From Candidatus Bathyarchaeum sp. (GTDB lineage Archaea; Thermoproteota; Bathyarchaeia; Bathyarchaeales; Bathyarchaeaceae), in contig PIXT01000199.1 of assembly GCA_003096235.1 (NCBI GenBank), positions 1 through 8,138 on the forward strand: DNA of 8,138 nucleotides. Reading direction: 5' to 3'. Position 1 is the stretch's first letter. Each line of letters starts with the position of its first letter. Positions 5,829 through 8,138 of the stretch are shown here, piece after piece. The position numbers and the translations under genes were made by a program. The notes beneath the pieces were generated by a model, which was not told the DNA's origin, searched no databases, and saw nothing but the letters and a program-made list of their open reading frames with translations.

Positions 5829-6734
5829 TCACTCAGTTGCCTTTTGCAGGCTTTCAACTTCTTTCACAGCTTTTATGGCAACTTCTAGCATCTTGTCGTC
5901 AGGCTGACTGGTTGTGAATCGTTGAAGAAGTAGACCTGGAGCCACCATTGCTTTCACGATTGTTGAGTCTTTGTATTTGTCGCTGATCCTCAAAAGCTCA
6001 TATGAAATGGAGCTGATTACGGGAACAAGAATAATTCTGTAGGCTAGCCTTGTCAGATAATCTGGACTTGAGAAAAGCGAGAAGATCAGAATACTGATTA
6101 CAGTAACTATTAGAAGAAATGATGTTCCGCACCTAGAGTGAAAACGGGAGTATTTTCTGACGTTTTCAACATTCAACTCGACTCCAGCCTCATAAGCGTT
6201 GATTGATGCGTGTTCTGCGCCGTGATACTGTAGTATCCGTTTGAAGTCTCCAATTCTAGAGATGGCAGCTAAGTATGTTAAAAGAAAACTTAGGCGAACT
6301 ACTCCTTCAGCAATGTTAAAGACAACTCCTTTGCCCAGATTTAGGAAGGACGTTAAGAAAAAAGGTGCAACACTAAACAGCAGTACCGACAACAGTACTG
6401 ACGCAGCAACAACCACGCCGATTTCTTTAGCGCTAAGGTTCACTTCTTCATCGTCTTCATCATCAAAAGCGGCGTTTGCAGAGAAATAGATGCCTTTAAT
6501 TCCAGAATACAGGGTTTCGATCAGAGCCAGAATACCTCTTACAAAGGGAACTTTCAGAAACCTGTACTTTTTAGACAGAGAATGCAGCTCTTCACTTTGT
6601 GTCACTATCTCGTCGTTGGGCTGACGCACACAAATAACCAGATGGTCCTTAGAGCGCATCATAACGCCCTCCATAACGGCTTGCCCACCAAAAGCTAATG
6701 ACGGCTCTTTCTTTCCCTTATCATTTAGGCTCAT
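5829..6734 (-). CDS. DUF1385 / YqhQ-like membrane protein
   Basis: A 301-residue integral membrane protein of the DUF1385 family, also common in bacteria (YqhQ of Bacillus). Hallmarks seen: GGQAVMEGVMMR at 16-27, QYHGAEHASINAYEAG at 169-184, SRFHSRCGTSF at 196-206 and LLLQRFTTSQPDD at 268-280. The conserved His/Glu/Cys residues between membrane segments (about 104-130, 138-158, 205-223, 232-247) look like a metal site or active site, but no reaction is established to my knowledge. An acidic loop DDEDDEEV sits at 91-98. The ATG at 6732-6734 has a TATA box about 26 nt upstream and no Shine-Dalgarno, so the mRNA is probably nearly leaderless. Confidence 0.93.
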   Translation of the reverse strand: MSLNDKGKKEPSLAFGGQAVMEGVMMRSKDHLVICVRQPNDEIVTQSEELHSLSKKYRFLKVPFVRGILALIETLYSGIKGIYFSANAAFDDEDDEEVNLSAKEIGVVVAASVLLSVLLFSVAPFFLTSFLNLGKGVVFNIAEGVVRLSFLLTYLAAISRIGDFKRILQYHGAEHASINAYEAGVELNVENVRKYSRFHSRCGTSFLLIVTVISILIFSLFSSPDYLTRLAYRIILVPVISSISYELLRISDKYKDSTIVKAMVAPGLLLQRFTTSQPDDKMLEVAIKAVKEVESLQKATE

Positions 6735-6735
6735 A

Positions 6736-6767
6736 TCTGAAAGGAGAATTTATCGATTCTTATATGC
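6736..6767 (-). promoter_or_regulatory. TATA-type promoter of the DUF1385 gene
   Basis: GCATATAAG on the minus strand (6759-6767) is a clear TATA element. Its distance to the ATG implies transcription starting within a few bases of the start codon. Confidence 0.65.
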
Positions 6768-6794
6768 TTTTGTGAAAAAAATTGAAATAAAGAA

Positions 6795-6826
6795 ACCTTT
6801 TATGCCCGAAATTCCTAGGGCATAAT
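6795..6826 (+). promoter_or_regulatory. TATA-like element with inverted repeat before DUF2153 gene
   Basis: CCTTTTATG (6796-6804) is a plausible TATA element for the plus strand. It overlaps the left arm of a perfect inverted repeat, TTATGCCC (6800-6807) and GGGCATAA (6818-6825), with a 10-nt spacer. The right arm ends two bases before the GTG start. Arm centres are 18 bp apart. It could be an operator blocking the initiation site, or an RNA hairpin if transcription begins upstream. Confidence 0.45.
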
Positions 6827-7192
6827 GTGGTACAGCTCATGGAAGGAAGATGGGTTAACGACTGCCAACGTATTTTGAACGAAATAAAGAACTCAAAGAA
6901 GAACGAAGGACAAGACCGCCTAGACATGGTGCGAACAATCAGGTTCACAATACTTGCACTGCAACGAAGCGTAACTGGGTGGATGCAGTGGGCTGACAAC
7001 CCCGACATTATGGCTCAGTTTTCGTTAGATGAGTTGACGGAAATAAACAAGAACCTAGCCGATCTTGTGTGCGCATTTGTAGACTACGATGCAAAGATAA
7101 CTGGAAGCCAAGAAAAGAAGATGGATAAAAAGATAAAAAAAGACGGAATAAAGCGCCCTCAAGAACCAAAGGACATGTTCTACGTAAAATAG
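6827..7192 (+). CDS. DUF2153 family archaeal protein
   Basis: A 121-residue soluble, mostly helical protein. The core from WVNDC (9-13) through RLDMVRTIRFTILALQRSVT (31-50), GWMQWADNPDIMAQFSLDEL (51-70) and the FVDYD region fits the archaeal DUF2153 family as I remember it; function unknown. The tail (from about 95) is Lys-rich and likely flexible, so nucleic-acid contact is possible but unproven. The longest frame begins with GTG at 6827; ATG at 6839 (MEGRWVND) is equally plausible. Divergent from the DUF1385 gene, with 92 bp between the starts. Confidence 0.78.
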   Translation: MVQLMEGRWVNDCQRILNEIKNSKKNEGQDRLDMVRTIRFTILALQRSVTGWMQWADNPDIMAQFSLDELTEINKNLADLVCAFVDYDAKITGSQEKKMDKKIKKDGIKRPQEPKDMFYVK

Positions 7193-7277
7193 AATTGCCA
7201 TACACACATTTCGGGCTGTTTTGACACAAACTAAACAGATGCTCAAAAAGCAGCAAAAGCATTCTGCGCAGTTTTTC
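7193..7277. other. Convergent intergenic gap
   Basis: These 85 bp separate two converging genes. The plus strand has GTTTTTCTTA (7271-7280) and the minus strand has GCTTTTGCTGCTTTTTGAG (7243-7261), T-rich tracts that could end transcription from either side as in typical archaeal termination. No strong hairpin was found. Confidence 0.35.
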
Positions 7278-8138
7278 TTAACGTTTTCTTCTACGAAGCA
7301 CAAACACTACTAAAGCTAACAAAAACAGCACAACTACAAACAATGAAACGACAAAAAGCCATGAAAAGCCCTGAAGGTTCGAAACAAAAGCTATTTGCTG
7401 GTTAACGTTATCCGAGTTAACGGTTACATTTCCAGACAACAACGAAGCAGTACAGTCAACTGGCGGAATTACAGAAAATGAGTAATCGCCATTTTGTATA
7501 CTAAACAGTATTGTGTTTGAAGTTGAGCTTTTTGTCTGACCGTTGAGGGTTACGGTCCAGTTTGCTCCTTGAGGCAACCCTGACGCAACAAAAGAGACCA
7601 TGTAAGTTTGCGGGCTTGAAATTTCTCCGATCGCATAGACGATGTGATCGTATGAACCAAAGTAAACGGCACCGTTTGCGACGGCTGGAGAAGAAACCAC
7701 CTTTTTGAGGGTTCTGTAGCTCCACAATAGGGTACCTGAGGAAGCTTGCAGAGCGTACAGGTTTTTGTCGTGTGAGCCAACAAAGACTATGCCGTCAGCC
7801 ACGGCTGGAGAAGAGGCTACATGGTCGCCTGTTGTGTAATTCCATATTACATTGCCATTAGAAGCGTCTAGAGCGTATATGTTGTTGTCGTTTGAGCCAA
7901 CATACACCACGCCATCAACAACAGCAGGAGAGGAGGACACTGCGCCGCCAGTCGGGTAAATCCATACTTCAGCGCCAGTATAAGCGTCCAGAGCATATAT
8001 GTTATGGTCGTATGAGCCAACATAAACGGTGCCGTCTACAACAGCAGGAGAAGATATCACAAAGTCTCCAGTTGTGTAATTCCAAACAAGCGACCCGTCA
8101 GAAGCGTTTAAGGCGTAGACGTTATGGTCGTTTGAACC
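7278..8138 (-). CDS. PQQ-type beta-propeller surface protein, N-terminus outside window
   Basis: The frame stays open through the right edge, so only the last 286 residues are seen. Four blades of 40 residues are present plus the start of a fifth, each beginning GS.D.N.YAL.A..G and then SSPAV.DG.VYV, the PQQ/BamB-like propeller repeat. After about residue 176 comes one beta-sandwich-like domain (YMVSFVASGLPQGANWTVTL and a later NGDYSFSV), a module common in archaeal cell-surface proteins. A C-terminal membrane helix follows (FSWLFVVSLFVVVLFLLALV) and the tail RRRKR, placing the propeller outside the cell. A signal peptide is expected beyond the window. Its role is probably binding or structural; a PQQ enzyme is unlikely because catalytic features cannot be seen. 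Confidence 0.9.
   Translation of the reverse strand, partial: GSNDHNVYALNASDGSLVWNYTTGDFVISSPAVVDGTVYVGSYDHNIYALDAYTGAEVWIYPTGGAVSSSPAVVDGVVYVGSNDNNIYALDASNGNVIWNYTTGDHVASSPAVADGIVFVGSHDKNLYALQASSGTLLWSYRTLKKVVSSPAVANGAVYFGSYDHIVYAIGEISSPQTYMVSFVASGLPQGANWTVTLNGQTKSSTSNTILFSIQNGDYSFSVIPPVDCTASLLSGNVTVNSDNVNQQIAFVSNLQGFSWLFVVSLFVVVLFLLALVVFVLRRRKR
7620..8138 (-). repeat. 120-bp tandem coding repeats (propeller blades)
   Basis: A segment of the type gtcgt.tgagccaac recurs at about 7647, 7768, 7888, 8008 and 8128 on the plus strand, a 120-bp period equal to 40 codons. Each is followed about 30 bp later by a shared ggctggagaag or gcaggagaag block. The copies are similar at DNA level, suggesting blade duplication within the gene. 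Confidence 0.8.

Noticed and set aside
7008..7303. Minus-strand ORFs opposite the DUF2153 gene
   Set aside because: Low-complexity Phe/Leu/Cys-rich translations typical of the antisense of a Lys-rich gene.
7620..8138. Regularly spaced repeats resembling a CRISPR array
   Set aside because: The 120-bp period equals a 40-codon propeller blade in an open frame, and the copies are imperfect.

Overview
The window looks like chromosomal DNA of an archaeon, probably an uncultured TACK-type lineage such as Bathyarchaeia; the lineage is inferred, not proven. Support comes from the gene content: archaeal diphthine synthase, CTP-dependent riboflavin kinase (RibK) fused to a winged helix, archaeal FAD synthase (RibL), a DUF357 protein and a DUF2153 protein. 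A tRNA-Lys gene carries an intron at a non-standard position, several starts are GTG or TTG, and several genes have a TATA-like box about 25 nt before the start codon with no Shine-Dalgarno, as in leaderless archaeal genes.

Layout. Positions 1-1280 (minus) hold an ABC-2 type transporter: an ATPase gene overlapping a permease gene that runs off the left edge. Divergent from it is a 275-residue heptahelical protein (1450-2277, plus) that I identify as a heliorhodopsin, with the Schiff-base lysine, counterion glutamate and both conserved histidines in place. It has its own promoter, preceded by a complex dyad, and ends in a GAAA-tetraloop hairpin plus T-run. Next are an FMN-binding split-barrel (PNPOx-like) gene (minus), a small two-helix membrane protein (plus), and the intron-containing tRNA-Lys(CTT) gene (minus).

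Positions 3548-5054 (plus) are a tight translationally coupled operon: diphthine synthase (dphB), DUF357 and ribL, with overlapping stop and start codons. ribK faces ribL tail to tail with 9 bp between them, so the two consecutive steps riboflavin to FMN to FAD are encoded side by side on opposite strands. Upstream of ribK on the same strand is a DUF1385/YqhQ-like membrane protein gene. Divergent from that is a DUF2153 gene with a perfect 8-bp inverted repeat between its TATA region and its start. The right end (7278-8138, minus) is the 3' part of a cell-surface PQQ-type beta-propeller protein with a C-terminal membrane anchor.

The most notable item is the archaeal heliorhodopsin, which appears to be transcribed alone and shares a control region with an ABC transporter. 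FMN/FAD synthesis and a probable flavoprotein in the same window suggest a flavin theme. No retinal or carotenoid synthesis gene is present, so the link between the rhodopsin and its neighbours is only positional.
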